A stretch of DNA of 64,000 nt from Terrabacter sp. 28 (GCA_000955875.1 JYOE01000014.1:155328-219327); one strand, 5' to 3'. Positions 44,390-53,721 are shown, counted from the stretch's first letter. Notes: generated by a model from the sequence alone, not told the origin. Program-made: numbers and translations.

Positions 44390-44674
44390 GTGGACCGCAC
44401 GGACGAGATGAGGGCCCTGGCCGACGTGCAGGCGCGTCTGCAGGCACGCTTCCCCGACCTCGACTCCGAGGTGGTCGAGGCGGCCGTGCGTCTCTCGCAC
44501 TCGAAGCTCACCGGACGGGTGCGCGACTTCGTGCCCGTGCTGGTCGAGCACGCCGCCCGCGACCGTCTCGCCTTCGCCGCCCGGGAGGGTGACAACGACA
44601 CCCTGCGCGACATCGACCCGGGGGCGCCGCCGGCGCCGGCGACCACGGACCCGCATGGTCAGTCCGCGGACTGA
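44390..44674 (+). CDS. Three-helix-bundle dimerisation domain protein
   Basis: The 94-residue protein matches a small actinobacterial family predicted to dimerise through a three-helix bundle: MRALADVQARLQARFPDLDS, VVEAAVRLSHSKLTGRVRDF, VPVLVEHAARDRL. The C-terminus is Pro/Ala-rich and disordered. GTG at 44390 is the start. It overlaps the PPTase gene by 20 nt, suggesting coupled expression, but no functional link is known. Confidence 0.7.
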   Translation: MDRTDEMRALADVQARLQARFPDLDSEVVEAAVRLSHSKLTGRVRDFVPVLVEHAARDRLAFAAREGDNDTLRDIDPGAPPAPATTDPHGQSAD

Positions 44675-45344
44675 GGCCCGCGTCGACCTCTGGCTCCGCG
44701 CACCTGACGCCGCCACGCGCGGCGAGGCGCCCGACGTGGACGTACTCGACGTGGTGGAGCTCCAGCGCTGGCAGCGCTTCAGGCACGTCGAGAGCGCCCG
44801 GTCGTATGCCGCAGCGCATGCTCTGGCACGCAACGAGATCGGGCGCCTGCTGGGCCGCGAGCCTTCGTCGCTCCGGTTCGACCGGACGTGCGCCACCTGC
44901 GGCGCGCCACACGGTCGACCGCGCCTGCTCGACGACCCCGCACTGCACCTCTCCCTGAGCCGCACGCCCGACCTCGTCGCGCTCGCGGTGTCGCGCTCCG
45001 GCCCGGTCGGCGTCGACGTCGAGCGGCGACAGGCGGCCTCGTTCGACGGGTTCGCCGAGGTCGCGCTCCATCCCGGGGAACGGGCCACCGGCGCAGTGGC
45101 GGTGTCGCCCGACGGTGCGGTCGCCTGGGTGCGCAAGGAGGCAGCGCTCAAGGCTCTGGGGGTGGGGCTGCGGGTCGACCCGGCGAGCATGCGCACCCCG
45201 ACCGAGGGGCAGGCGGGCGAGGTCGTCGCCGGGCTGCCGCCCGTCACGCTCGTCGACGTGCGGCCAGAGCCCGATCCGGCCGGACACGCGGTGGCGGTCG
45301 CGCTGGTCGGCAGCGGCGCGCCCCTCGTGGTGCGCCGGCACTGA
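44655..45344 (+). CDS. Sfp-type 4'-phosphopantetheinyl transferase
   Basis: The 229-residue protein transfers phosphopantetheine from CoA to a carrier protein Ser. Family motifs are GVDVE (about 119-123, Mg-binding) and WVRKEAALKALG (about 157-168, the WxxKEA motif); CATCGAPHGRP before them is also common. It faces the carrier-domain synthetase operon from the other side, with a 76-bp gap to the M1 gene stop, so it is the natural activating enzyme for that carrier domain. It overlaps the preceding gene by 20 nt. Confidence 0.92.
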   Translation: MVSPRTEARVDLWLRAPDAATRGEAPDVDVLDVVELQRWQRFRHVESARSYAAAHALARNEIGRLLGREPSSLRFDRTCATCGAPHGRPRLLDDPALHLSLSRTPDLVALAVSRSGPVGVDVERRQAASFDGFAEVALHPGERATGAVAVSPDGAVAWVRKEAALKALGVGLRVDPASMRTPTEGQAGEVVAGLPPVTLVDVRPEPDPAGHAVAVALVGSGAPLVVRRH

Positions 45345-45420
45345 CCCGGACGAGCGGCAATACCGAAGGAGCACTGTCCCCGAACGAGCACTGGTCCCCG
45401 GCGACCCGAGGCCGCAGGCG

Positions 45421-46773
45421 TCAGGGCCGCGCGTCCAGCGGAGGCAGCGGCTCGGTCCACAGCCACGCCTCGAGGAGTCGCCGCACCTCGTCGCGTCCGT
45501 CGTCACCGAGGCCCCTCGAGGCGTGCGCCTCGGCGAGCGCGACGAAGTCCTCCGTGGTCACCGACCCGTGCCGATACGTCGCCACCCAGTCGCGCACCAG
45601 GGCGAAGAAGACCCCGTCACCGAGTCGTCTCCGCAACGCGTGCAGGGTCAGGGCTCCGCGCTTGTACACGCGGTCGTCGAACATCAGGTCGGGCCCCGGA
45701 TCGGCCAGGACGAGGTCCTGCGGCAGTCGCAGCAGCCGCGCCCAGTGCGTCGTGGCGTTGAGGTGGGCGGACACACCGTCGGCGTGCTCGGCCCAGAGCC
45801 ACTCGGCGTAGCAGGCGAAACCCTCGTTGAGCCAGATGTCGGCCCACGTGGCGGTCGTCAGGCTGTTGCCGAACCACTGGTGGGCGAGCTCGTGGGCCAC
45901 GAGCCGCTCGTGTCGACGGTTGCCGTCGAGCCAGTTCGGGCCGAACGTCGCGAGCGCGTGCGCCTCGAGCGGGATCTCGAGGTCGTCCGCCGTGACGACG
46001 ACGGTGTAGTCGTCGAACGGGTAGTCACCGAAGAGCTCACCGAAGTGGAACGTCATCCGGGGCAGCCGGCCGAGGTCGTGCATCACCGGCCGCTCGCACG
46101 CGGCCGGCATCGCGACCCTCACCGGCACGGCTGCCGGGCCGAGCTCACGGTGCACGTAGCGGCCGACGTGCACGGTGGCAAGGTAGGTGGCCATCGGCAC
46201 GTCCTGCACGAAGACCCGTCGGGTGCGGCTGCCGCGCACCCGGGTCGAGACCAGGGCGCCGGTCGCGACCACGTCGAAGGGCGAGTCGCACTCGAACGAC
46301 AGGCGGTAGGTCGCCTTGTGCCGTGGGTGGTCGTTGCAGGGGAACCAGGTCGGCGCCCCGTTCGGCTGGGCGGCCACGAGCGCGCCCTCGGTGAGCTCCT
46401 CCCAGCCGACGTCGCCCCAGCGCGTCGACACGGGACCGGGCGTGCCGGCATACGTGATCGCGACCTGCGTGCGCTCTCCGCGCGTCAGCGGGGAGGCGGG
46501 CGTCACGACGAGGCGGGCTCCGCGGTGCGCCCAGCGAGCGGGGGCGCCGCCGACGGAGACCTTGCTGACGCGCAGTCCGACGAGGTCGACGACCAGGCGT
46601 CGGGTGTCGCGGGCCACGCGCACGTCGAGCACCGCCCGGCCGGACAGCCGGTTGCTCGAGACCTTGTAGTCGAGGTCGAGGTCGTAGTGGGTGACCACGT
46701 ATGCCGGGTCGCCCCGGTCGGGCGTGTAGGGGTCGGCGAGCGCGTGGGCCTCGTGGGTGACGCCACCACCCAT
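45421..46773 (-). CDS. M1-family zinc aminopeptidase-like protein, coupled to the Pls-like synthetase
   Basis: The 450-residue protein has the zinc site HELAHQWFGN (about 291-300) and the third ligand Glu in WLNEGFACYAEW, 18 residues beyond the HEXXH. The usual GAMEN exopeptidase motif is replaced by PLEAHALATF, so substrate recognition may be unusual. No signal peptide is seen, implying a cytoplasmic enzyme. The ATG shares one base with the synthetase stop (TGATG), coupling translation. In epsilon-poly-lysine producers an M1-type hydrolase can degrade the polymer; a similar trimming or self-protection role is inferred here. Confidence 0.88.
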   Translation of the reverse strand: MGGGVTHEAHALADPYTPDRGDPAYVVTHYDLDLDYKVSSNRLSGRAVLDVRVARDTRRLVVDLVGLRVSKVSVGGAPARWAHRGARLVVTPASPLTRGERTQVAITYAGTPGPVSTRWGDVGWEELTEGALVAAQPNGAPTWFPCNDHPRHKATYRLSFECDSPFDVVATGALVSTRVRGSRTRRVFVQDVPMATYLATVHVGRYVHRELGPAAVPVRVAMPAACERPVMHDLGRLPRMTFHFGELFGDYPFDDYTVVVTADDLEIPLEAHALATFGPNWLDGNRRHERLVAHELAHQWFGNSLTTATWADIWLNEGFACYAEWLWAEHADGVSAHLNATTHWARLLRLPQDLVLADPGPDLMFDDRVYKRGALTLHALRRRLGDGVFFALVRDWVATYRHGSVTTEDFVALAEAHASRGLGDDGRDEVRRLLEAWLWTEPLPPLDARP

Positions 46774-49700
46774 CAGGCGAGGCTCCCGGCGGTGCCGGCC
46801 GACTGTCCCTGCGGGGCCGCTGCTCCCGTCGCTCCCGTCCACGGCGCGATCGGGTTGCCGGTCCAGCGCGTGCCGTCGGGGACGGCTTCGCCACGCAGCA
46901 CGAGCGACCCGGGGCCGACGGTGGCGCCGCTCCCGATGGTCGCTGCGGGGAGGATGACCCCGTTGGGGCCGAGCGTGGCGCCGTCCTCGAGCGTGACCGT
47001 GTCCATGCTCATGATTCGATCATGGAAGAGGTGGGTCTGGAGGACGCAGCCGCGGTTGACCGTGGCGCCCTCACCGAGGGTCACGAGGTCGGCCTCGGGC
47101 AGCCAGTACGTCTCGCACCAGACGCCGTGCCCGATCGTGGCGCCGAGGGTGCGCAGCCACACGTTGATGGCCGGGGTGCCGGTCGCCGTCCACGCGAACC
47201 ACGGGCCGGCCACCATCTCGACGAAGGTGTCGACCACCTCGTTGCGCCACACGAACGGGCTCCACAGCGGGTGCTCCACGGCGCCGATGCGCCCGACGAC
47301 GACCCACTTCGCCAGGGTCGTGACGGCAGCGGCGACGGCGCCGGCCGCGGCGAGCACGACCCCGCCGAGGGCGGCCGTACCGGCCAGCCCGACCTTCGAC
47401 GTGAGCCACCCCAGGGCGGCGAGGACGGTGACCGCGATGGCGACGGTGACCATGACGGGGACGATGCGGCACAGCTCGACCAGTCCGCGAAACACCTTGA
47501 GCCGCAACGGTGGAGCGAACGTGCGCTCGTCATCGGAGCCCTGCGGGGGCCGGCGCAGGCGCACGGGCGGGCTGCCGAGCCAGCTCGACCCCGCCTTGGA
47601 CTTCTGGGGTGCGGCCGAGAGCACGGCGACGAGGCCGTGCTTGGGCACGCGCCGGCCGGGTGCCGCCATGCCGCTGTTGCCGAGGAAGGCCCGCTTGCCG
47701 ATCTTCGCCGGGCCGATGCGCACCCACCCGTGGGCGAGCTCGTAGCCGGCGACCATCGTGTCGTCGGCGAGGAAGGCTCCGTCGGCGACCGTCGTCATCG
47801 AGGGCAGCAGGAGCACCGTCGACGCCTCGACGTCACGCCCGACGCGGGCTCCCAGCAGCCGCAGCCACGTCGGGGTGACGAGGCTCGCGTAGATCGGGAA
47901 GAGGAGTGTGCGGGCCTGGTCGAGCAGCCGCTCGGTGGACCAGACCTGCCAGCCGACGCGGCTGCGCACGGGGTAGCAGCCCTCACGCAGGCCCAGCCCG
48001 AGCAGGCGGACGAGCACGGCGGTGAGCAGCGCCAGCCCGAGGAGTCCCAGCACGGTCACGACGGGCACGGCCGCGTATGCCGCCGCGGCCGCCTCCGTGC
48101 CCGTGCGCGCCCGGGCGACCGCTCCCCCGACGAGCACGACGCCGGGCAGCAGGGCCAGGAACGGCAGGATCGAGAGGAGCACGCCCGACAGGCCGTAGAC
48201 GGCGACCCAGGCCGGCGCGTTGGGTGGTCGCTCGGCGGGCCACGCGGTGTGGCTCGGTCGGTCGACGCGCTCCGCCGGGGAGCCCGCGACGACGCGCCCG
48301 GGGCGCACCGAGCGGAGCACGGTGGAGCCGGCCTCGACCACGGCGTCGCGGCCGATGTGGACGTCCGGGCCGATGGTGCTGCGCGCGCCGACGACGGCGT
48401 CGCGACCGATGTGGACCGGCCCGACGTGCAGCAGGTCCCCGTCGATCCAGTAGCCGGTGAGGTCGACCTCGGGCTCGATGCTCGCGCCCGCGCCGATGGT
48501 GAGCATGCCGGTGACCGGCGGCACCGAGTGCAGGTCGACGCCGGGGCCGATGGAGGCGCCGAGCAGCCTTGCGTAGTAGACGATCCACGGCGCACCGGCC
48601 ATCGTGATGGCGCCCATCGCGTCGGCGAACCGCTCGGCGGCCCAGAGCCGCGTCTGCACGACGCCGCCGCGCGGGTAGGTGCCCGGCTTGAGGCCGGCGA
48701 GCAGCACCCGGGCGGCCAGCGCCGAGAGGCCCATCCGCCCGAGCGGCGTGATGAACGCCAGCCAGCCGACGGCGAGGACCCACCACGACACGGGCACCGA
48801 CCACAGCACGAGTCCGGCGAGGCGACCGAGCTCGGTGAGGGTCGCGAGCGCCACGAGCCACTGGAGTCCCTTCACGGTGAGCAGCACGACGGAGACGAGG
48901 GTCTGCACGAGCTGGCTGCGCCGGGGGATGCGGCGCACGGTGCGGCCGCCGCCCGATCCGTCCGCCGGGACCATGGTCTCGAGCAGCTCGGCCTGCGCGC
49001 CGAGACGTGGGTGGGCGTGGATGTCGGCGACGGTGACGGTCGGGTAGCGCTTTCGCACGATGGAGACGAGCTGTGCCGACGAGAGGCTGCCGCCACCGTG
49101 GTCGAAGAAGTCGGCGTCCTCCGAGCGCACGTCGGTGCCGAGCACGGCGGCCCAGTTGCTCGCCAGCCACGCCGCCGTGCCCGTGAGGGGGCTGGGCTCG
49201 TCGTCGTCGGCCGCGCCCGGCAGGGGCCACGGCAGCGCTGCACGGTCGACCTTCCCGGAGGTGCGGGTGGGCAGGTCGTCCGTCACGGCGAGCACCGGAA
49301 CGAGCGCCGCCGGCAGCTCCTCGTGCAGCCGGGCGAGCGCGTCGGTGCGGTCGAACGCGTCGGGAGCCTCGGGGACGACGTAGCCGACGAGCACCTGCGT
49401 TCCGGCCGTGGTCGTCTTGACCGCCGCGGCGGCGCCGGTCACCCCGGGCAGCCCCTGCAGCGCCGCATCGACCTCACCGAGCTCGATCCGCCGGCCGCCG
49501 AGCTTGACCTGCTCGTCGGCCCGGCCGACGAACACCAGCCCCTCGGGGTCGTTGACGACGAGGTCGCCCGACCGGCACGCCCGCTCCCACCCGAGGGTGG
49601 GCATCGGCGCGTACTTCTCGGCGTCCTTGGCCGGGTCGAGGTAGCGCGCCAGCCCGACGCCGCCGATGATCAGCTGCCCGGTCTCCCCCGGCGGCACCGG

Positions 49701-50758
49701 CTGCTCGTCCGGGCCGACGACGGCGAGGTCCCACCCGTCGAGCGGCAGACCGATGCGGATCGGTGCGCTGCCGTCGAGCCGGGCGCCGCACGCGACGACG
49801 GTCGCCTCCGTCGGTCCGTAGGTGTTCCAGACCTCGCGGTCCGGGGCGACGAGGCGCGCGGCCAGGTCGGGCGGGCACGCCTCCCCGCCGAAGATGAGCA
49901 GGCGCACGGGCTCGAGCGCCTCGGCCGGCCACAGCGCCGCCAGGGTGGGGACCGTCGACACGATCGTCACGTCCTGCGCCACGAGCCACGGGCCGAGGTC
50001 CATGCCGGTGCGGACGAGGCTGCGGGGCGCAGGCACCAGGCAGGCGCCGTGGGCCCACGCCAGCCACATCTCCTCGCACGACGCGTCGAAGGCGACAGAA
50101 AGACCGGCGAGCACGCGGTCACCGGGTCCGATCGGGTTGTCCTGCAGGAACATCCGCGACTCAGCGTCGACGAAGGCTGCCGCAGAGCGGTGCGACACGG
50201 CGACGCCCTTGGGCACGCCGGTCGACCCGGACGTGAAGATGACCCACGCGTCGTCGTCGACGGCCACCTCCGGCAGGGCGGAAGCAGGTCGGGCCGTCTC
50301 GGCGCCCGCGGGACCGGGCGAAGGGGTGGGCCGCTCGACCAATGGCGACCTCGCCACGGGGCGACGTCCCTTCGCCCCCGGCACCGAGATCTGGCGGCGG
50401 GCGCCGACGACAGCCGCGACGGCAGCCTCCGAGAAGACGAGGTCGGCGCGCTCCTGCGGGTCGTCGACATCGACCGGGACGTAGGCCGCACCCGCATGGA
50501 GGATGCCGAGGATGGCGACGTAGAGGTCGGTCGTCCCCGAGGGCACTCTCACCCCGACCCGGTCCCCCGGCGTACGCCCGCGGCCACCAGGTCGGCCGCC
50601 ATCCGCACCGCCTGTCCGGTCAGCTGGGTGTAGGTGAGCACGGTGTGGGTGTCGTCGAGGGCGGGGGCGTCGGGGTGCCGCGCCGTGACGTCGGCCAGCA
50701 CGTCCACCAGGGTGCGCGGCGGGGCAGCACGGCCACCGGCCAGCAAGGGGTCCAACAC
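46773..50758 (-). pseudogene. Pls-like non-alpha poly-amino-acid synthetase, frame-shifted in the adenylation domain
   Basis: The GTG at 50758 (GGAGGAG upstream) opens MLDPLLAGGRAAPPRTLVDV, an adenylation-domain N-terminus that ends out of frame near 50550. The rest continues in another frame from 50564; one extra G in the G5 tract at 50564-50568 would give RRGDRVGVRVPSG and about 1,328 residues. Adenylation motifs follow (IFTSGSTGVPKG, NTYGPTE, SGDLV, GKVDRAALP), then a carrier domain with Ser in HGGGSLSS (about residue 558). Six membrane helices with hexapeptide-repeat-like modules between them fill the rest, TIGR02353 style. This is the layout and length of epsilon-poly-lysine synthetase (1,319 residues in S. 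albulus). Whether this is a real mutation or a sequencing error is undecided. Confidence 0.8.
50564..50568 (-). other. Frameshift site in the G5 tract
   Basis: On the minus strand, GTACGCC is followed by five G and then ACCGGG. Frame 1 before it encodes AADLVAAGVRRG, and frame 2 after it encodes DRVGVRVPSG, an exact continuation of the adenylation-domain pattern. Adding a single G restores one frame. Homopolymer tracts are typical places for sequencing errors and also for slippage. Confidence 0.8.
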
Positions 50759-50792
50759 GCGTTCTCCTCCGAGGTCGACGCCCGGGCGACAC

Positions 50793-51002
50793 CGGGCCTC
50801 ACGGTGAACGTATCGCCGCCGGGTGAACGCACGGTGTGCTGCCCCGTGCCGGTTTCACGGTTCCCCGATCCGTCTCGCGGCGGCCCACCCGACCCGCCGG
50901 GACCGCGTACCCCGTCGGGTGGGCCCACGCGCCTGGTCGACGCGGTGCGGCCGGACGCACGCGGCTGCGGCATACTGGCCGGGCGGCCAGCAGCGCCGCC
51001 CC
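50793..51002. promoter_or_regulatory. Divergent region, synthetase operon and tRNA-Lys
   Basis: The synthetase gene reads left and tRNA-Lys reads right. Two GGTGAAC units at 50803 and 50822 are 19 bp apart, and a GGTGTGC at 50833 is 11 bp from the second, a partial PHO-box-like pattern. A 12-bp perfect inverted repeat lies at 50882-50893 and 50914-50925. CATACT near 50970 may be the -10 of tRNA-Lys; it overlaps an octamer copy. Confidence 0.5.
50882..50925. repeat. Inverted repeat in the synthetase/tRNA-Lys gap
   Basis: GGCCCACCCGAC (50882-50893) pairs with GTCGGGTGGGCC (50914-50925) across 20 nt. It could be an operator or a leader structure for the synthetase mRNA. Confidence 0.6.
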
Positions 51003-51078
51003 GGGCCTCTAGCTCAGTCGGTAGAGCATCGGACTTTTAATCCGCCGGTCGTCGGTTCGAGCCCGACGGGGCCCACCA
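51003..51078 (+). tRNA. tRNA-Lys (TTT)
   Basis: The 76-nt gene folds as a cloverleaf: acceptor GGGCCTC pairs with GGGGCCC (one G-T), the anticodon loop CTTTTAA gives TTT, the T-loop is GTTCGAG-like, and CCA is encoded. It is immediately divergent from the predicted lysine-type polymer synthetase. Confidence 0.95.
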
Positions 51079-51318
51079 CCGCTCGCGGTGCGCGCTCACG
51101 CCAGGAGTGCGCGGTGCACCGTGCATCCCTGACGGCACGCCGCACCTCTGGCGGAAGCGCGCAGCTCAGCGCAACCAGACGCTCCCCGTCACGGCCGCGG
51201 ACAGCAGGAGCGTCTTGCCCCTGTGTCACCGGTGACCCCTGCGTCACCGGTCTCGACGCAGCCACCACCCAAGCACGACGGAGCGGCCCGCGGGGGCAAA
51301 CGGGGGCTGCGGTTGGGC
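51079..51318. other. Gap between tRNA-Lys and phosphoketolase
   Basis: This 240-bp gap follows both converging transcripts. It contains the perfect palindrome GTCACCGGTGAC at 51225-51236 and another GTCACCGGT at 51243, perhaps a terminator or binding site. I see no gene and no integrase or attachment-site repeat of the tRNA. Confidence 0.5.
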
Positions 51319-53721
51319 TCAGTCCTCGACGACCGTCGTCATCACCCAGTCGCGCACCTCGGGCATGTCCTCGAGGTTCTCGACGATGTAGGCCGCGTGC
51401 TCGGCCAGCTGCGACTCGCACCACTGCTTCAGCGCGCTGGATCCGCGCACCTGGCGTCGTGCGTTGTTGATGGCGTCCATGACGAGGTGGTAGCGGTCGA
51501 CCTCGTTGCGCACGACCATGTCGAAGGGCGTCGTCGTCGTGCCCTCCTCGCTGAAGCCGCGCACGTGGAAGCGGTCGGCGTCGGGCCGGCCGTGCACGAG
51601 CTGGTGGATCGCGCCGTGGTAGCCGTGGAACGCGAAGACGACGTCGACGTGGTCGGTGAACAGCTCGCCGAAGCGGACGTCGTCCATGCCGTGCGGGTGG
51701 CTGCGGGGCCGGGAGAGGCTCATGAGGTCGACGACGTTGACGACGCGGACCCGTAGCTGCGGCAGGCGTTCCCGCAGGATCTGTGCCGCCGCGACGACCT
51801 CCATCGTCACGACGTCGCCGGCGCAGGCGAGCACGACGTCCGGGTCGCGGTCGCCGTCGTCGTTGCCGGCCCAGTCCCACACACCGGCGCCGCGCGCACA
51901 GTGCTCGACGGCTTCGTCGATGGTCAGCCACTGGGGCTGCGGCTGCTTGTCGATGACGACCAGGTTGACGTAGTTCTTCGACCTGAAGCAGTGATCTGCC
52001 ACGGAGAGAAGGCAGTTGGCGTCCGGCGGCAGATAGATGCGCGACACGTCGCCCTTGGCGTTGAGCACGGTCTGGATCAGGCCGGGCCCCTGGTGCGAGA
52101 AGCCGTTGTGGTCGTTGCGCCATGCCGTCGACGTGAGCAGGATGTTGAGGCTCGGCACCTTGGCGCGCCAGTCGAGACGGTTGGCCTCCTGCAGCCACTT
52201 GCAGTGCTGCACCGTCATCGAGGCGCTCACCATCGCGAAGGCCTCGTAGGTCGCGAAGAGCCCGTGCCGACCGGTGAGGGTGTAGCCCTCGAGCCAGCCG
52301 TGGCAGTTGTGCTCCGAGAGCACCTCCATGACCCGGCCGTCGTGCGAGAGCTGCACGTCGTCGTCGGTCACGCGCTCGGCAGTCATGCGGTCGGAGACGT
52401 CGAAGACCGCCCCGACCCGGTTGCTGTTCGTCTCGTCGGGGCTGAAGAGCCGGAAGGTCGTCGGGTTGCGCACGTAGAGCTCGCGCATCAGCTCGCCGAT
52501 CGCCCTCGTCGACTCCTCCCGCACGGTCGCCGGCGCGGGCACGTCGCGGGCGAAGTCGCGGAAGTCGGGGATGTCGAGGTCCTTCGTGAGCACTCCGCCG
52601 TTCGCGTGCGGCGATGCGCTCATGCGCAGATCTCCTTCCGGGTTCGCTTGCAGCACAGTCGCGTTCGGTGCACCCGAGTCGTCGAACAGCTCTCCGGGTC
52701 GGTAGGAACGCATCCACGACTCGAGCTGGGCGAGGTGCTCGGGGTTGTCCTTGACGCCCGACAGCGGCACCTGGTGCGAGCGCCACGTGCCGGTCACCCT
52801 GACGCCGTCGACCTCGGCGGGCCCGGTCCAGCCCTTGGGGGTGCGCAGGATGATGAGCGGCCAGCGAGGCCGCCGCGTCATGACCCACCCGTCGGCTCGC
52901 GCCTCGGCCTGGATGTCCTTGATCCGGCCGTATGCCGTCGCGAGCGTCCCGGCGAATCGTTCGTGCATGCCGGGCAGGTCGTCACCCTCGACCTCGAGCA
53001 CCTCGTAGCCGTGCCCCTCCAGCAGGGCACGGACCTCGGCGGGGTCCTTGCGGCCGAGCACGGTGGGCCCGGCGATCTTGGCGCCGTTGAGGTGCAGCAC
53101 CGGGAGCACCGCGCCGTCGCGGCGGGGGTTGAGGAACGAGATGCCCTTCCACGAGCCCTCGAGGGGGCCGGTCTCGGCCTCCCCGTCGCCGACGACTGCG
53201 AGCGCCAGCAGGTCGGGGTTGTCCATGACGGCACCGAAGGCGTGCATGAGGACGTAGCCCAGCTCGCCGCCCTCGTGGATGGAGCCCGGGGTGGTCACCG
53301 AGACGTGGCTCGGGATGCCGCCGGGCGCGGAGAACTGACGGAAGAGCCGCCTGACTCCTTCCGCGTCGCACGTCACCTTCGGGTAGGTCTCTGAGTACGT
53401 GCCCTCGAGGTAGCCGGCGGCGACCAGGGCGGGACCGCCGTGCCCCGGGCCGGTGAGGTAGATCGTCTGCTGACCCGTGTGCCGGATGACCCGCGACAGG
53501 TGCGTGTAGACGAACGAGAGGCCGGGGCTCGTGCCCCAGTGGCCGAGCAGCCGCGGCTTGATGTGCTCTGGCCGCAGGGGCTCTCGCAGCAGCGCGTTGT
53601 CCTGCAGGTAGATCTGGCCGATGGTGAGGTAGTTGTTGGCCCGCCACCAGGCGTCCATCGCCGCGATCTCCTCCGCGGTGGGAGCCGGAACGGTCGTCTG
53701 ATGCGTCGTCGGGGTCGTCAC
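51319..53721 (-). CDS. xfp: Phosphoketolase (xylulose-5-phosphate/fructose-6-phosphate)
   Basis: The 800-residue thiamine-diphosphate enzyme converts xylulose 5-phosphate or fructose 6-phosphate into acetyl phosphate plus a shorter sugar phosphate. Typical motifs include YLTGPGHGGPALVAAGYLEG, SIHEGGELGYVL, VVGDGEAETGPLEG, HLNGAKIAGPT, and STAWRNDHNGFSHQGPGL. GTG at 53721 has GAGAGG upstream. Full length and no disruption are seen. It gives acetyl phosphate and so acetate or ATP without glycolytic pyruvate. No phosphotransacetylase or acetate kinase gene is adjacent. Confidence 0.95.
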   Translation of the reverse strand: MTTPTTHQTTVPAPTAEEIAAMDAWWRANNYLTIGQIYLQDNALLREPLRPEHIKPRLLGHWGTSPGLSFVYTHLSRVIRHTGQQTIYLTGPGHGGPALVAAGYLEGTYSETYPKVTCDAEGVRRLFRQFSAPGGIPSHVSVTTPGSIHEGGELGYVLMHAFGAVMDNPDLLALAVVGDGEAETGPLEGSWKGISFLNPRRDGAVLPVLHLNGAKIAGPTVLGRKDPAEVRALLEGHGYEVLEVEGDDLPGMHERFAGTLATAYGRIKDIQAEARADGWVMTRRPRWPLIILRTPKGWTGPAEVDGVRVTGTWRSHQVPLSGVKDNPEHLAQLESWMRSYRPGELFDDSGAPNATVLQANPEGDLRMSASPHANGGVLTKDLDIPDFRDFARDVPAPATVREESTRAIGELMRELYVRNPTTFRLFSPDETNSNRVGAVFDVSDRMTAERVTDDDVQLSHDGRVMEVLSEHNCHGWLEGYTLTGRHGLFATYEAFAMVSASMTVQHCKWLQEANRLDWRAKVPSLNILLTSTAWRNDHNGFSHQGPGLIQTVLNAKGDVSRIYLPPDANCLLSVADHCFRSKNYVNLVVIDKQPQPQWLTIDEAVEHCARGAGVWDWAGNDDGDRDPDVVLACAGDVVTMEVVAAAQILRERLPQLRVRVVNVVDLMSLSRPRSHPHGMDDVRFGELFTDHVDVVFAFHGYHGAIHQLVHGRPDADRFHVRGFSEEGTTTTPFDMVVRNEVDRYHLVMDAINNARRQVRGSSALKQWCESQLAEHAAYIVENLEDMPEVRDWVMTTVVED

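Noticed and set aside
47022-50633. Very long open frame on the plus strand opposite the synthetase
   Set aside because: It is a high-GC mirror frame: composition rich in Arg, Asp, Gly, His, no domain, and the opposite strand has clear adenylation and carrier motifs.
51003-51078. tRNA-Lys as an integrated-element attachment site
   Set aside because: No integrase, phage gene or second copy of the tRNA 3' end is visible in the window.
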